This document shows positions 28,190 through 43,400 of a stretch of DNA of 64,000 bases, piece by piece. Positions within the stretch are counted from its first letter, which is position 1. Every line of letters starts with the position of its first letter. Below the pieces are notes generated by a model. That model had not been told where the DNA came from and ran no database searches. It was given only the letters and a program-made list of their open reading frames with translations. Where the stretch lies: the NCBI GenBank assembly GCA_951217055.1, contig OX578279.1, positions 24,916,173 through 24,980,172 on the forward strand, written 5' to 3'. Position numbers and translations under genes: made by a program. This DNA is from Gerris lacustris (Eukaryota; Arthropoda; Insecta; Hemiptera; Gerridae).

Positions 28190-29231
28190 GCAAATTCTGC
28201 AAAATATCTGTGCAGCCAATTATATCTCAATTTATAATTATATCATATCCTTACTTTTTTTTAACACTATAAATAAGATGAGTTCATGCAGTTATGTAAG
28301 AAAGATGAAAGTACCCATTATAAATTTCTAAATAATTAATTTAATGTTTGAGAAAAAATAATTATTATTATCCTAATGAGAAGTTATGTCAATCAAATAG
28401 ACTTCGTTTCTTATTTTAAAGTGTAAAAAATATTTGTTCTAATAGATTGTCAAATTGTCATAATTTAAGCTATACATTGTTTCTACTATAGGCTCCTTCA
28501 AAATGTTTAAAAGACACAAATTGACATAGCAAAAACTAAAATTTCCCCATATTTTGAAAAAAGAAGAAAGTTATAATAACCATACAAAAAATGTCTATTA
28601 ATTCTTTTTAATTTCTTATTCTGAAAAGCAAAATTTGTAAGTTAAGATCTAGAATAAGAAAGCATTATACAAAGAATTGACCATATTTTATCAGTCAAGA
28701 AAAGACTAATTTTTAGATACTTTTAAAAAACCAAATTGCCAGAAATTCACAATACCCATAATCATCAAATTCAAAATTAACTTACGAAACTTAGTTTAAC
28801 TTCTCTAAACTGATTAAACTTTACTTGCTTAAAAATTAATAATTCATTTTGTTGTATGAATTAACAAATATTAGATGAAGAAATATATTTCTAGAAGTAA
28901 ACTTTTGTTAAGTTGCATATGTAAATTCCAAACTGTGAAAATCCACAAGTTATCATTGTTACTCTCTTAGAATATATTTTCCCCTGAAAATGACCCGGTA
29001 CTGAGAGAAAAATTTTAGGCACTATATCCATGAAGAAAAATTCAACATAGGAAAGCCTAAAACTTTAATATAAGGTTGTTTCTTAATACTGCAAGAAGTT
29101 TTATCTTAAGACACTAATTAGTACAACTTAGTAAGTCTACTACTATAAAATTATCAATTAATTCCAAGTCAATTATATAACACACTCCTTTTAATTCATC
29201 AATCGACTGCTATTCAATTATTCGATACTGC

Positions 29232-29274
<43 letters not shown>

Positions 29275-31110
29275 GATACATGTAAGATGCATGAAAAAAT
29301 TGGTTATTCCCCACTACTAAGAAAGACAATAACTTAATCAATCAATAATAATAATTATTATAAACAATGTATGTTTTGTACAGTAAAACAAACAAATGGA
29401 AAAAAACCAATTATTATAAATACCTTTTTTTTAAATTGATCTAGCACAATTCTTTCAAGGATCATGATTTGAAATGCAAAAGATAAAACCGAAAATTTTC
29501 TTTTTACTGAAACCAGATAATACAAAACCCACCCTAAATTAATCATAAAATGAACTTTCTTTCAATATTTCAATTATTAATAGGAAATAGTAAAAATATT
29601 ATTTGTTTTTTATTATGATTTGCCTTATTACATAATTTATTTAAATTATATTATCCAAACTAATGCTGCTGCATTTTCCCACTTTTATACACAGATGCTA
29701 CTAAAAATCTAGAAAGTAAGCCTGATAATTTTGTAAGTCGCTGCGTTAAAAAATTATCAAATTTATAAAAAGGCCATTGAATATAAAATTCATTTTCTGG
29801 GTCTTTTTTAAGAATTAAAGCTTAAGAGAATTTTTATTTTTTTAACCTTAAGTCTTTGACGAGCTTTTTTAAATTCAGCTTATAATTAACATTTTTAAAT
29901 CGAGTTTTATTTACTTAATCATAACATTTTTAACACAAAAAAAGACAAATTAGTTATAATTACTTGCTTGCTTTCTCCTGAGCATTATTCCTACTTCAAT
30001 GCAATGGTATAATTTAAAACAAAATTATTTTTAAGAAATAACTACCTTTCTGTATCTACGATCAAATAATTTTTTAAAGAATGTTACTACAGCGAAATCA
30101 GACATGATAATAAGAAAAAAATGATAACTGAAGTGAAAGAGATCCTTTTTAAAAATGGTTATAACCAAATTTTAAAAATAACTTGTGATCATTCATATGA
30201 CCACAAAAAAATACCACTTGGAAGAGGATTGTCTTAATATGAAACAAAATAAAAAAAAAATAATAAAAAATTTAAAATCCTTTATACATAAAATAAATAA
30301 TAATAAATATAAATAAAAAATAAAATAATCACTGATCAACAATGTTTTATTTATTATCAGATTATTTAATCAATTTCAAATATTAAGTTAATAAAAAAAA
30401 ACTTAATATATTTTCCTAGCATCACTCCTGTTATAAAAAGTTTGTCCAACGTAAGCATTAAATTTTATCATTATATCAGCTCCATATTGGAAAATACATA
30501 TTTATAATACTCCTTAACGAAGAAAAACATAAAAAAATATTTTCAAATAGGAATAGTGTCAAATTATAACTGTCTAAATAATGAAAAGAGTATAACAACA
30601 CTTTTCTTAATTTTTTATAAAACTCTTTCATTTTATGGCAGTGACAGCTGAGAAATAAATATGTATGCATTAATAGGATAATACTAAATTATCTTTGGTT
30701 TGAAGATTTATTGATCCAATGAGATCACTATATATGTATATATATATTTAGTATTTCTTTTTTAAATGGGGATCATAATATAATACCGAGATGCAAAAAT
30801 GACATGAAGAATTGATGATCATAAAATCATAAGATTACAGCACCAAATAATAATTGCATATTTTCTATTGACCTTACTAAAAAAAAAAAATGACTACTGT
30901 TCCTTTATTATTACCAGCTGAAAATAAAAAAAAAGAAAATGTTTAACTAGATTTTTTTAAAAGTTATTATTATCTTATATAAATATTATTATATTATGAT
31001 GGACATTTTATTATTGCTTACCATCAATTTTTATTTCTATTATTTATTCATAAAAACGTTACTTAATTTTACTTGTTTTTATTTTAGACAAAATATAAGA
31101 GGAAATATAT
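28190..31110. other. 3' flank of Ptp61F, no gene seen
   Basis: AT-rich intergenic DNA with a 39-T run at 29,233-29,271. Small open frames here lack any supporting feature. Confidence 0.5.
29233..29271. repeat. poly(T) run, 39 nt
   Basis: Uninterrupted T tract. Confidence 0.95.
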
Positions 31111-31113
31111 AAT

Positions 31114-31119
31114 TTTATT
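31114..31119 (-). terminator. Candidate polyadenylation signal of Ptp61F
   Basis: AATAAA on the minus strand, about 90 nt beyond the stop codon. A second AATAAA lies at 31,043-31,048. Which one is used cannot be told from sequence. Confidence 0.4.
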
Positions 31120-31206
31120 TTAAATTTAAAACCCTAATGAACTGCTCTAATAATAAATTAAAATAAAGGAAATTAGGGGGGAAAGGGTATAATTTTATAT
31201 TGGTTG

Positions 31207-31417
31207 TTAGTCCCTGTTATAGATGGCCACTGCGATGGCCGTAGCTACGCCCAATATAAGGGTACCGACACCCAGGCTAACGGGAGAAAGTAACGACCTC
31301 TTGGTTCTGGACCACGACTCAGCCGCTTCTTGTTTCCTCTTCATTTCAGCAACTTGTTGTGACAGTAATTTCTTCCGTTCCTCGTGTTTCACAACCAATT
31401 CACTTGTGGGGCTATCT
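31207..31417 (-). CDS. Ptp61F: Ptp61F coding exon 8: coil and tail anchor
   Basis: Encodes residues 370-438 plus the TAA stop, after completing Pro369 from the previous exon. A Lys/Glu/Gln-rich helix ('[20 protein letters not shown]') leads to '[10 protein letters not shown]' and a hydrophobic segment. Fly Ptp61F has the same order (KRRSLL, then a membrane segment). The acceptor is 'ttttattttgcag'. Confidence 0.93.
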
Positions 31418-34400
31418 CTGCAAAATAAAATGATTTAGAATAATAGATAAATATAAAAAAAGACAGGATCCTAAAATTTTAACCTCTGTGATCCCTACAC
31501 CATTCAAGCACTTAAAACAATTAGAGGTGTGGCCATTAAAAAGCTATGGTTTAACTTGTTTGGTAGTGACATGCCATAAGGGTTACAATCAAGACATTTT
31601 TTTGTTAAGATAGTTGGTGCCAGCAAGGTTATAACAGAATACATCTGTCAGCCTGCTCAAATTTTAATTATTTAACAATTTTAGAGCTCCATACACTGAA
31701 AAAATATGATATAAAAATGGTATTACCAGCACAGCCCTCATTCTAATCAAAACCTTAACAATTAAAAGATATATAAAAATTATATCGTGCCTGGGAGCAC
31801 ATTTCCAAGAACCGAAATGCCTTAACTTTTCTTCTTAAGTTAAATTATATATTTTACAGCCACGTTGATCTACTATAGGAGAACCTGTATCTACTATCTG
31901 TCATAGGAGTACTTGTCTGAGATACCAAATCCAAGGTAAAGATCATATTTAGTACTGATTATTTTTATCATTTAGTACTTAACGACTAATGGCCTGCCTT
32001 TATTGCAGGTTTATGTAGCTAAACTTTAAAACATGTAGATCCTCTAGATTAGGCTGCATTTCTGATTGGGGAAAATCCAATATTATTAGACATTTACTAC
32101 GTTTCCATAATATTTAATTACAAAGTTAAAAAAAAAATTAATCCAAAGTGTCCATGGAAACCTAGATTCTATACAGATTGAAGACGATTTACATCCAGAT
32201 ATGATACACTAAATTCTTGGATTGTATCTGGATTGAGTTTCATGGGAACACCTTAACTCGATCCTGACATGCGCAGAGTGTGGGTGTGAGCGCCCCTAGC
32301 TTGTTTTTGTGTTTCTTTCCACTCAACCAAAAAACACTCATTATTTGTCATTTTCAGTTTTGTTTTTTAAAGCACTCAAAAACCAACATAAAAAATATGG
32401 TTATAAAAGGTGAAGGCTACAAATTTATTTATAACCTTTACCAAAAACCTAGAAAAAGGTTGTTTTCTTTAGCTGATTGGTGTATTGAAAATTTATTGAA
32501 TGCAGATTCAATACTCCTCATGGAAACTCCTAGCATGTTAAATTCAAAATCAGGATTTAATCAGTATTGAAATATCATGGAAACGTAATAATTGTGTGAT
32601 TTAAAAAAAGGTTACTTAACCTGACATATCAGTTACTAAATACTTTCATCAAGAAGATCTCTCTCAAGGATGATATTTGCAATGAATTTGAAGTGTTAGA
32701 ATTTACCTTATATATCATATAAGTTCTCCAATGAAAGATCTAGATTTATTATCAGAAAATGAACATGACTAATATCTTTAACAATCGCCTGAACCAATTA
32801 AAATTTTAATCTAAACAATTATCTCTTCCACCATTAGGAAATATGGCTTGCGCACTGTCTATATAATTTCACAGTAAAAGTACTTACGGAGGAATTGGTG
32901 GAGGGGGCCTTCTTGGGGGTAATGGAGGAGATTTGTTTAAACTCTCTCCTCTAGGTGGTGGTGGAGGAGGAGTTGCTTCACTATCACTATCTGATACATC
33001 GTCACTAGAACACACACTATCCACATTACTGCTCCCACTATCCTTGTCTTCTATCACTTCCTCTTCCGCAGATTCTTCCTAAACACAGATAATCATGCCA
33101 TTGGATCAAACAATCGTCAGCAATGAAAAAACATAAGTAGGCGACAGAAATTATGAAAATGGTCTCTCCTGCTTACTTAGCCTTTTAGCACAATGAGGAA
33201 TCATGTGATCTTAAGTGTTATTAATAAAGACTAATAAATTGGCATAATTTGAAGAAAATCCTTTCAATAAACAAAGGAACGATATGGAATCGTCCTAGTT
33301 TATATCTGATAAGAAAACCAAAACAGAAGCAATTTAAAATAAATAAAATTACAAGGGAACTAGCCTGGCTGTTTGTTTCCCATGATGTATCTGAGGCTCC
33401 TTTAATAATGGCTTGATAGGAAAACCTCAGTTGATCATGAGTTTGGATAAGTCCCATCCTGAATTTTCTCATTTCCATAAGCAAATCACGAACTTTCACA
33501 CTGTTCACTCCATACTCTTTCATCTGAAACATTAGAAGTAAATTAAAATTTTAGAAATAATAAATGCATAATAATAATAATAATAATAATAAATTGATAC
33601 TTCGTAGAGCATTTCATCATCTCTTACAATATTATTCAAGAATAATATTGCTTAAAGTAGTAGATCAGCCTCCCAATTATTACAATGAATGAATGCTAAA
33701 GAGTCAATAAATACACTGAATGAGGACAACTTTAGAATCATCTATCACAAAAGCTTGAAAACCATTTATGTGAAAATGCATTGATATAAGCTGACAATAA
33801 TCTTATTTAGTAAATTGTTCAATTTTATCAGAGTAGTATTTGATAGTGTATTCTTTTGATAACTAAACTCCCTTATCTTCTTACTCGTTCCTTTATAACT
33901 CACCCAGACTTGCAGGCCTAAGGCATACATTTGCACATGAGATAATCAAACAAATAAATCTATTGTTTAATTCTGGCCTGTAAAATGTGTGTTCCTCAAA
34001 CTTATTATATTAATAAATGTGCATACTCTTAAGTATTTAGAATCATTCCAGTTTATGAAACACAGAAGAAGATTTTAGACTGTTAAATAATGTATTGGAA
34101 GATAATTTTATGAGCAGCCTGAGATAGATTTCATTCCTTCACCCGGAATATAAGGAAAACCCAAAATTTAAATGTACAATTTAGACAAGATATAATTTAT
34201 AACTTATGATAATTACTTTAGGTTTCATTTCTTCTATAGTTTTTGAACAATGTACGACCCAGCTCAAGCTTCCATCGCATTTACATAAGTAGCTATGCTC
34301 CCTCTATCTCTGGTTCCACTGGACTAATTTTCCTCAAACAACTTTTATATACAGTAGTCTTTAAACCAGTCCCTGATAGTCCAGACCTCCATATAATCTG

Positions 34401-37400
34401 GACGGATCTAAACTAATTGGAACCAGGGCCTGTTCGGATTTCTGAATTGTTTCAGGGGTTTCTGCTTTTATTATCTATTTTACACTTTAAAAAATAGTTT
34501 ACAGGTATATTCCTACATTCTGACACAAGGAATACCCAGTATTTCTGTTAAAAAAGAGATCTAGAATAATTATGAATAAATTAGATCATCGACAAATCTT
34601 TTCCAATCCCATAGAAAAGTAGGACAGGTATGTGTATAATGTCTCAACTTTTTCACCCAAAAGTTGTTTGTAATATAGGAGTTTTTGGAATTTTAGGGTA
34701 CGGATTTACGGGGTTCTACTGTATATAAGACGCATTAAATTAATGTGAAATGATTATCCTTAGTCGCTCATGAACATGTTGTTTCCCGGGAAGTGAGTCC
34801 CTCTATACCTGCGTAGTAGACTGTAATTTTATATAATTTAATTGATGTTCATACTGGTGTCAGATAAGTCCGTTTTACAGCCATGTTTTAATTCAGCGAT
34901 TGTTAAAAACATAGATTTTAGTAGTTTTATCCAACTGAAACTAGTTTTATAAACATTTTAAAACTGATTCTGTTTAATCCAGACTTTTCTTGATCCATCA
35001 AACCATTAAATGTAATTTATTATATTATATGTCGCAACACGATGTCATAACCTATTTTCGACGCATCAAATAGTGAACACTTTCATTGTTTCCCTTGTTT
35101 GTCAGAGACAAACTTATAATATTTATAGACCCAATTCAATATCAGCAATCACTCTGAAATGCAGCGGAGAAACATGTTCTCTATGACAATACAATAATCA
35201 GTCATTATTTTAACAAAATCGTTAGTATAAACCGATAAATCAATAATTTTTTTAGATATATATGGAGAAATTTAGGAGGTAAAATTTAAAAAGGAAATTA
35301 AATTTCATAAATTCAACAACAATGACCACTGACAGCTTAGTGAGATTGAAATAAATTACAAGAATTAATGAGATGGTTTTTAAAAAGTAGAAAATAATAT
35401 TATATTTTTTTAAAAAAAATAAGTATAAAGCACTAGCAACAGTTATTGTCATTTGTTGATAGCACCCCACAATTTTATCTTAAGAGATATTCGCATATAC
35501 TGTGGGAGTTAACAAATTTAACAAGCACCTGTCTTCACTTTCCATGTAAAATGGTCTTTTAGTGGTCAAATTATTTTCATTTGGTAATTTAATTGACAAT
35601 GTTCTGAATAAAATCCTATCCCTATTTTAATTATAGACATAATTATTCTGTTGGGTAAGAACAGTTTCAGATTTTTGATTTCCAGATCAAAATTTTGTAA
35701 TGCCTGTTAAATTTGTTTTTGTCTTTAGATAGCTTTTGAGTTAGTTGAATGAGTTTTTTTCTGAGTTATCTCTTCATATTGTAGCAACAGAGTGATCATT
35801 AACATTTTTCCATTTAATACAAAATATAAATTAATGATCTAATTAACTAAAATTTTTAATTTAAAAAAATGGTCAGATATTAATGAAACATGTTAATATA
35901 AATTTTTATCGAATTTACTAGGAACCCTTTTATTTTATAATTGAAACTCAAAACCTATCCAAGAATAATTCCTAGAAATTAAAATCTTCTTAAAATGGCT
36001 ACAAATAAAAATATTACCAGGCAAAAAATACATAATATTAATGGTACAAATTATAAATCTTTTTCAAATCAAAAGTAAAGTAATTTAATTTAATAAAAAA
36101 ATATCATTACTTCATCAAATAGGAGTTTTAACGGCATTAAATTAAATGTGTTAAAAGTATGCTTTAACACGAATTCTATATCTGAACAAACACATTTTTT
36201 TCTAGGAAGAACTAATAACTTTTAAAGCATAAATAGAGGAACAAGGAAAAGAATAGTTCAGAGAAGCAAATACAATCGATATGACTCACGCCCAATGATG
36301 AAACCCAACAGGAAGTTATGTTTAAACTATCTCTTTTTAAATAATCAATTTCTTTTATCCTTCCTATAATATTAGTATTTTAAGAAATGTTTTTATTGCT
36401 TAGGTTCTATTCCAATTAAGAAAATGGCTATGCTGATATTACCAACCACCAATTATACATGATTTATAATTAAACCATACACTTTCAGAACAACAAATAG
36501 TGATATGATTTGAAGGAAAAATGTTTTTTTTAATTTTTTTATTCAATATATCCATTAATTTTGTTTTCACTGCCTATATTATAGAATATAATTTGTTGAA
36601 GTTTAGATTTCATCAAGAAAAAAAGGAGATTTTTATTTTTTTAACAGTAATACAAAGGAACACAGTATATGACAAAAACTTTTTAAAGTGCCCAAAACTT
36701 TTATCTTTAGTGACACCCATATACTGGGTACGCCCATAGTACTGTGGCTGTTAACAAAATTATTTCCTTCTTTTAAGTGATGTTTTATTAAAGTTTGTTA
36801 TAATTTTTTAATATTATTTTCTACATTTTAGACTTTGTCCTAGGAAACTCTAGTTTATGACAAAATAACATAAAGAGAAATAAGCAACAAGAAATAGGGT
36901 AAATAACATGAGAAATTGGATCTGAGTAAATCTCAAACTAATTTCGAAGAATAAAAATAATGACATTGAAAAGAGATAATAATAGAAAGAACAACTATAC
37001 TATCTATTCATGGCATCTTAATGCTTATAATTTTATTCATATCTTGAAGTACAAATGACAATTTTATTGTATTAACTCACTAGGTGTAAAAGTTTACCAA
37101 GGTATGAAAATGAACATAATCAATTAGAACACCTTTTCATTTTAAAAACAAATAAAATTATCTCACTTTTTGTGTTTAGATCATAGAAGAAAGAAGGTTA
37201 AAGAGCTGAGCGGCAATTAACGCAATTTCGTAATAGCATCACCTAATCCAATAAGACATCACAATATAAGCTTTTTATTAAATTATCTTTTTTCAATATC
37301 TCATTTAAAGTATAGCACAAGATTAATTTAGTAATACAATTTGGATTATCTTTTAATGATACTTTGTTGATATTATTTTTAGGGTCCATAGGCAAAAAAG

Positions 37401-40400
37401 CGGACCCTTATACATTCCTGCACTTGCCTGTCTGTCTCCAATTCACCAGATCTCCGAAAGTACCCAACACAAAAATCTAAAGCTTTGTAGTTATGTTATT
37501 TGTAACAACCCTGAAAATAAGCTCCAAAAAATCATCCCTCAAAAACTAGGGGTAGAGAAGAATTTTCTTAAACAGAAAAGAGTCATGTGGGATGCTATAT
37601 ACAAGAGGAGGCCTGTAGAAATTAATCTTTGAGCCATGTTTTTTAAAAATTGGGTTTTGCCCCCCCCCCCTTTATTTTTTTTCTTTCTTTACAAACTTTG
37701 TCAATAAACAAAAACTGGTTAAGAGGAATTTTTCAAACGTTGTAAGAAAAAATGTCCCCCCCCCCCAAAAAAATGAATATCATAGGAACAGATTGGGCTA
37801 GACACTTAAGATTTCTTTTACGGCTTTTGGACATCAAAATGCATTCAAAGCGTTTATTTCATGTCTTATAAATAGATAAAAAGTTACAGCTAAAACAAAC
37901 TTTTATGGCCGCCATCTTAATACGGTTGGGCCGATTATGCTGGTAAACTAACTCGTCCTATTTGTTAAATTGCCTATAAACCCTTTGTTTGTACTATAGC
38001 ACATACTTGCCCAATTTATTTTTGGGATTCTCTGGCAGAAGCCATAAAATTGACAGTTTATCAAAGTCGTTTTAGTCGTTTATGGTTAGACTTCATGCAG
38101 TAGAAGTAGTAATCTAGTACTTCCTACTAGAACGGGTAGGACAAATCACTTGTTCGAACCTAGCAATTAGGCCATCTTTTAGGCCCATTTTACTAGCCCC
38201 GTGGTGGAGAGTTCAAGCTACTTCACACATCATACATTTGTACCGCCGAAGCGAGTATGGTGTGGTCATTAGTGAGCTATATAAGCGTGCGTCAAAGCGT
38301 GGAAGAAGAGTGCCCCATAGGGGGTGTCCCTCGCCCTGCACCATCCACGATTCATAGATGTAACTCAGAGTATCATGGCATAGGATCGAACCCACAACCT
38401 TGAGTTGCCTCGACTTAGTGATAGCTGGGCGAGTGCCTAGAGCCCCTCGGCCACGCTGGTTCCCTAGACTTCATGTAAAATAAATAGATTTTAGTGAGCT
38501 TCCGATAGATTTTAGGCCAGTGAGTTATGGACCATTTGTTAAGATTATATGGAATTTCCTAATACTGCTTAAGATCTCCACAACTAATAGTTCAGGCCAT
38601 CCTCTACATTCACCAGTTTAAGTAGATCTTAATATTTATGCCTTAGAATTAGCAAGATACCGGAAATAACTGGGGAACTGTAAGTTCTTTTTGGCTCTCT
38701 TAACCATATTATATTTATATATTATACTCTATGAATCAGGATCAATAGGTAGAATATCTTAACATAGCATTTTTAACATACTATCATGGGAAAATCCCTC
38801 AAATTTATTTTAAGAAAAAATCTGATTCTCCATGACACCATATTTTGCTCTTAAAAAAACTACCAGTAAATATGAATATGTTTTTTTAAAAAATGAACAC
38901 TACAATATTGATTATATTCTTTAAAAAGTCAAGTCAAGGAATGAATAAAATATTTGATTAAGAATAAGTACAATTAAAACAGACCATATTAATATGGTCT
39001 TCTGAAATACAATAATTACACATCCATTCAGGTTTCTCCCAACCCAAAAAATTGTTATAAATAAATAGGTATAAATCTTACTAGAACAAGATATGAGTCA
39101 ACCAAGCAGAAGGTTCCTGAACGTCCAATACCAGCAGAGCAGTGAATCACAGGAGGACACTCCCTCTCTGATAAAGCACCAGATGCTCGCACTACGCCCA
39201 GAAATCTGAGGAATGCTGTAGGACTTTGTGGTACTCCAAAATCAGGCCATGTTGTATAATGGTACTGAAGAACATCCCGGCTTTCACCTGTGTCCAGATC
39301 AGACAGCCTGGAAACAAAAAGTAATAATTTTATTTTAAAACAAATTAAAAAAAGCTTTTATTCGTATTCATATTCTTCTCAGCAAACCCTTTCATTTGAT
39401 ACCCATATCATGGGCTTTCTTAAAAAATAACTAGTCCGCCATCTTGGGCTGTCCGCAATATTGGATTTAGAATGACTTCATTTAGCTAACCATGCATTAT
39501 CATCCAAACTGTATGCAAAATTTTAATTCAATCAGTTGAGGATAACTGCTTTAAAATTCAGTTGTGATTTGACCCGAACATACATACATACATACAAACA
39601 TTTCAAGTTAAATAAAAGCTAGTAAAATAAAAATAACTAAATAACAGAGATCTAAAGAACTAAAACTTAATCAATACATTAGACTGACGTTAGTAAGAAA
39701 CATTTCTTTTTAACTTATGAGGAATTATCCTTGGGACAGGAGCTACGATAATTTAAATTATTGTTTTATTAATTAGACTAACTCTTTCTTTTTCAAATAT
39801 TACCTCTACTTAATAATAAAATGTCTATAGCTTATTAAAAATTTGAAGTACCTTAAAACACGAGTTGTAAAGTAAGATACTTCTTTCTCACTAATAAGTT
39901 CAACTTTAAGGCCAACATCGTTGAGAACTAGGACACTTTCACCTCCATGCTTAGGCCCAAGTGGCCAGTATAAATGACATTTTTCCTTTAAACATAACAA
40001 TTCAAAAATAGTTATAAAACAAATCAAAACAACACTTGAAATTAAAGGTTTACACAATAAATTATATTAGATATTGGATAATAAAAATCTTGACACAAGT
40101 ATAGTAATCCTTAAAAAAAAATAAAAATAAATAAATCAATTAAGGCTCAAATACACGAGCAATAAAATAGCATCACTTATTGCACAATCAACTTTCCTTC
40201 TATTTGCATTGAGGCAATATCTGGTGCAAGTTATTGCTGGCACAATATTCCGAGAGAAGTGTCTTTTCTTTTTTAAGAATAATATGTCATAAGTGTTCAC
40301 ACAGCATCAACTAGAGAGTTGTTGTTTTAATGTCAGTTTTTAATAAAAAAAAAAAATACACACTAGAAATTCGCTAATACTATTTTGATTAATTGTCATA

Positions 40401-43400
40401 GAGTTCTTTATAAAATATCAAATATTAGAACCAGACTGTAATTTGGTCGTCCTTTAGTGTCGGAAAATATTATGGACATGTCTAAAAACTAAATCCTTCT
40501 CTCAGAGAGGAACAGACTTAATGTTAATACCTCAGGATGGCCCTGTCTCAGACATAAGTTGCGGAACAGTTTTGAAGTGTCGGAAATTGATCTCATCGGT
40601 CTTTACATGAACCCTGACATCAACTCTCCCAATTTCATCAAACTGTCGGAATTTTATAAAACTGTCGCAATTTTATTGCTTATGTATTTGAGCCTATAGG
40701 GACCTATTTGAGATTTTAAGGTCCTCTGAGTAAAAAAAAAATGATTAATTCTCTCTAAGGTCTGTGCAGACAGATGGAGCTTAAACTATTGACAAAAAAA
40801 AAAAAAATTGGAATACATATTTAGTAGGATCTTACTCCTAGGGTATAATTGAGAAATCAAGTTCAAAAATCAAGGGTGCTGCCTCTAAAGAATTTTTAAA
40901 ATATTCTTTTATTGACAATGGATTTTTAAAAAATTATTGAAAATTAACGTAGAGTTTAAGAACATCTTGTCATAATTATGATAAGTTGCGTTACGATGGA
41001 ATTTTACAGGTGTGTGAAAAAATAAAATATATGCTTTAAGCCATATTAATTTTGAAACATTTGGACCCTTTGTAAGGTCATTCTTCTTTTTATTACTGGA
41101 ACAACCAATCCTTAAATTAATTAAAATTATTACAAACAAATTTTTATTTTCTATTTTCAGGGGATTGAAACAAAAATTTATTTTTAATAATTTTGTAATT
41201 AATTTAAGAATTGGTTATTCCAGTAATAAAACAGGAACAGACTGATGATGGACTTTTTATGAAGGTTCGAAACGTTTCAAAATTAATATGGCTTAAAGCG
41301 TATATTTTATTATTTCACACACCTGTAAAAATCTATCCTAACTCAACTAATAAAAAAATATTATAAACAAGTGTAAATGTGTTTTTATATTATTACCATA
41401 GAAACCATTGGTCGATTCTTGCCTGGAAATATTTAGTTTCTGAGATAATAGCACATAAAGATACAAGACAACAGAAACAATCACAATAAAATTATGAATA
41501 AGACAAGTATAGATTGTCTAAGAAATAATTAATTATTTTCAAACACAATAATAAATAAATTTTTAAATTCAAATAAATTTTCAAACATAATAAATTGGCA
41601 AAGTACGTGCTCTCAGCACTCACAAAGGGTCCATTGGTAATTTAACAAATAGAACAAGTTCGTACATATTTAACAAATAGGGCAAGTTCGTACATGTTCA
41701 ACAAATAGGACAAGTTCGCAAGCCCTGTGCTTATATGCAGTGGCGGATTTACGGGGGGGGCTTCCGGGCTGAAGCCCCCCCCAAAATACTGGAAATTGAA
41801 AAGTTTATTTGGCTGAATCCTAGTAAATAAGCATCTACATATCGGGCTAAAATTATGACTCTGTGATTAAATTTAAATTTTAAGTATATTTTCTTACTAT
41901 CTTAACGCCAACAGCGAAGATAAAAGGGACACGGGAGTGCTGTGCAAATAAATATTAAAACGATTGGCCTAGGCTGGAGGGACAGGGAAGTGTGTGATAT
42001 TGGATAAAGTCGTATTAGGGAAATTAGTGCTAACTCCTTTAACTAAATAAACATTCTTTAGAAGTATTTAAAGATCATGTTTCTAAAGGAAACCACCAGT
42101 TATCTTGTATGAAAGCTACAGAGTGACGGAAACTTGGACTACATGACATACAACGAAATGAAAGAAAATTCAGAGCCCTACTAAGATTTCGTGTAGACGC
42201 AGGTGATAAGATATTACCACCACCTTAAATCAGCTCCTAAAAATGAAACTTTTATAAGCAAGACAACCCAAAACGCCATAGTTGCGGTTCGTTAATTATG
42301 GATGAAATCGTCAAAGAAGTTAGACATTCAAACTATTATTCCTTAATTGCTGAAGAAACAAGAGACACCAGTTCTGTTGAACAACTCACAATATGCAAGA
42401 TTTCTTGACTTGGAGTCTTGCAAAAAATAAAAGAGGTATTTGTTGGCATTGTAGAGGCCACAGAAAGAACTTGAAGAACTAATTCTTTAAAAATATTGAA
42501 AAACTAGGCATAGATTTAAATTTTTTGAGATGCCAGGCTTGTGAAGGAGGTTCTAATATGGCAGGAAAATTTAAAAGAGTTCAGGCTCGCATTCTAGAAT
42601 TAAACCTTTTTAGCCATATATATAAATATATATATGTTCATTGTTCTTCACATCAATTAAATCTTGCTCTTACACATGCAAGTAATGAGCCTATGATCAG
42701 AAATGATTGCTAAAGATTCTTCAAAAAGAGTAGGTACTTCTTTTGAAAAACATCATTAAAGAGCATGACCCGGATGTGATGAGACAAAAACTGATAACCC
42801 TTTGTGAAATTCGCTTCATTGAAAGGCATGATGCTTTAACATTTTTTTATATGTGTTTGGGGCTGCTGTAGTTTTCTTCGAAACTATCGAAGAAGTTCCT
42901 CTAACCATCCACAAAATCTGCGGGCATTTTATTTGCTATGCTTCAGTTTGAATTTGTTTTAACTTTTCACATCTTAGGAACAGTCCTTGATTTGCCTGCT
43001 GCTTTATCAAGAGACGTCCAGAGCCCTTAGTGTTGATCTTAATCTCTGCTACAATATGGCAAACAATTTATGAGAATGCTCTTAAAGTAGCCTCAGAACA
43101 TAGATTGAAGTTATATGTCCCCGCATAGCAGGTGAACAAGTTCATCTATCAAACATTGGCGATTCAAACCCAAAAGAATACTACAGAAAGAGTGTTTTCA
43201 TATTATTTATTGACAGACAAATTAGTGAACTATCAGACTAATTAGTGAATGTGATGCACTCCAGCTCATGGCGATTTAATGCTTTTGGCTGGAATCAAAC
43301 TGAACATAATTCCAGCCAAATCTCTCAATCATAACGGTGATCTGGAAAGCATTGTCATTGCCGCTGAGAAGTACGCTGGAGACTGGAGAAAAACTCAGAT

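Larger units (their letters stand above)
33524..39081 (-). other. Ptp61F intron 5
   Basis: A 5.6-kb intron. It holds a Tc1/pogo-like MITE (34,352-34,721), one end of the AGGGTCC family (37,381-37,780) and a SINE (38,170-38,463). The remainder is AT-rich without exon-like signals. Confidence 0.85.
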
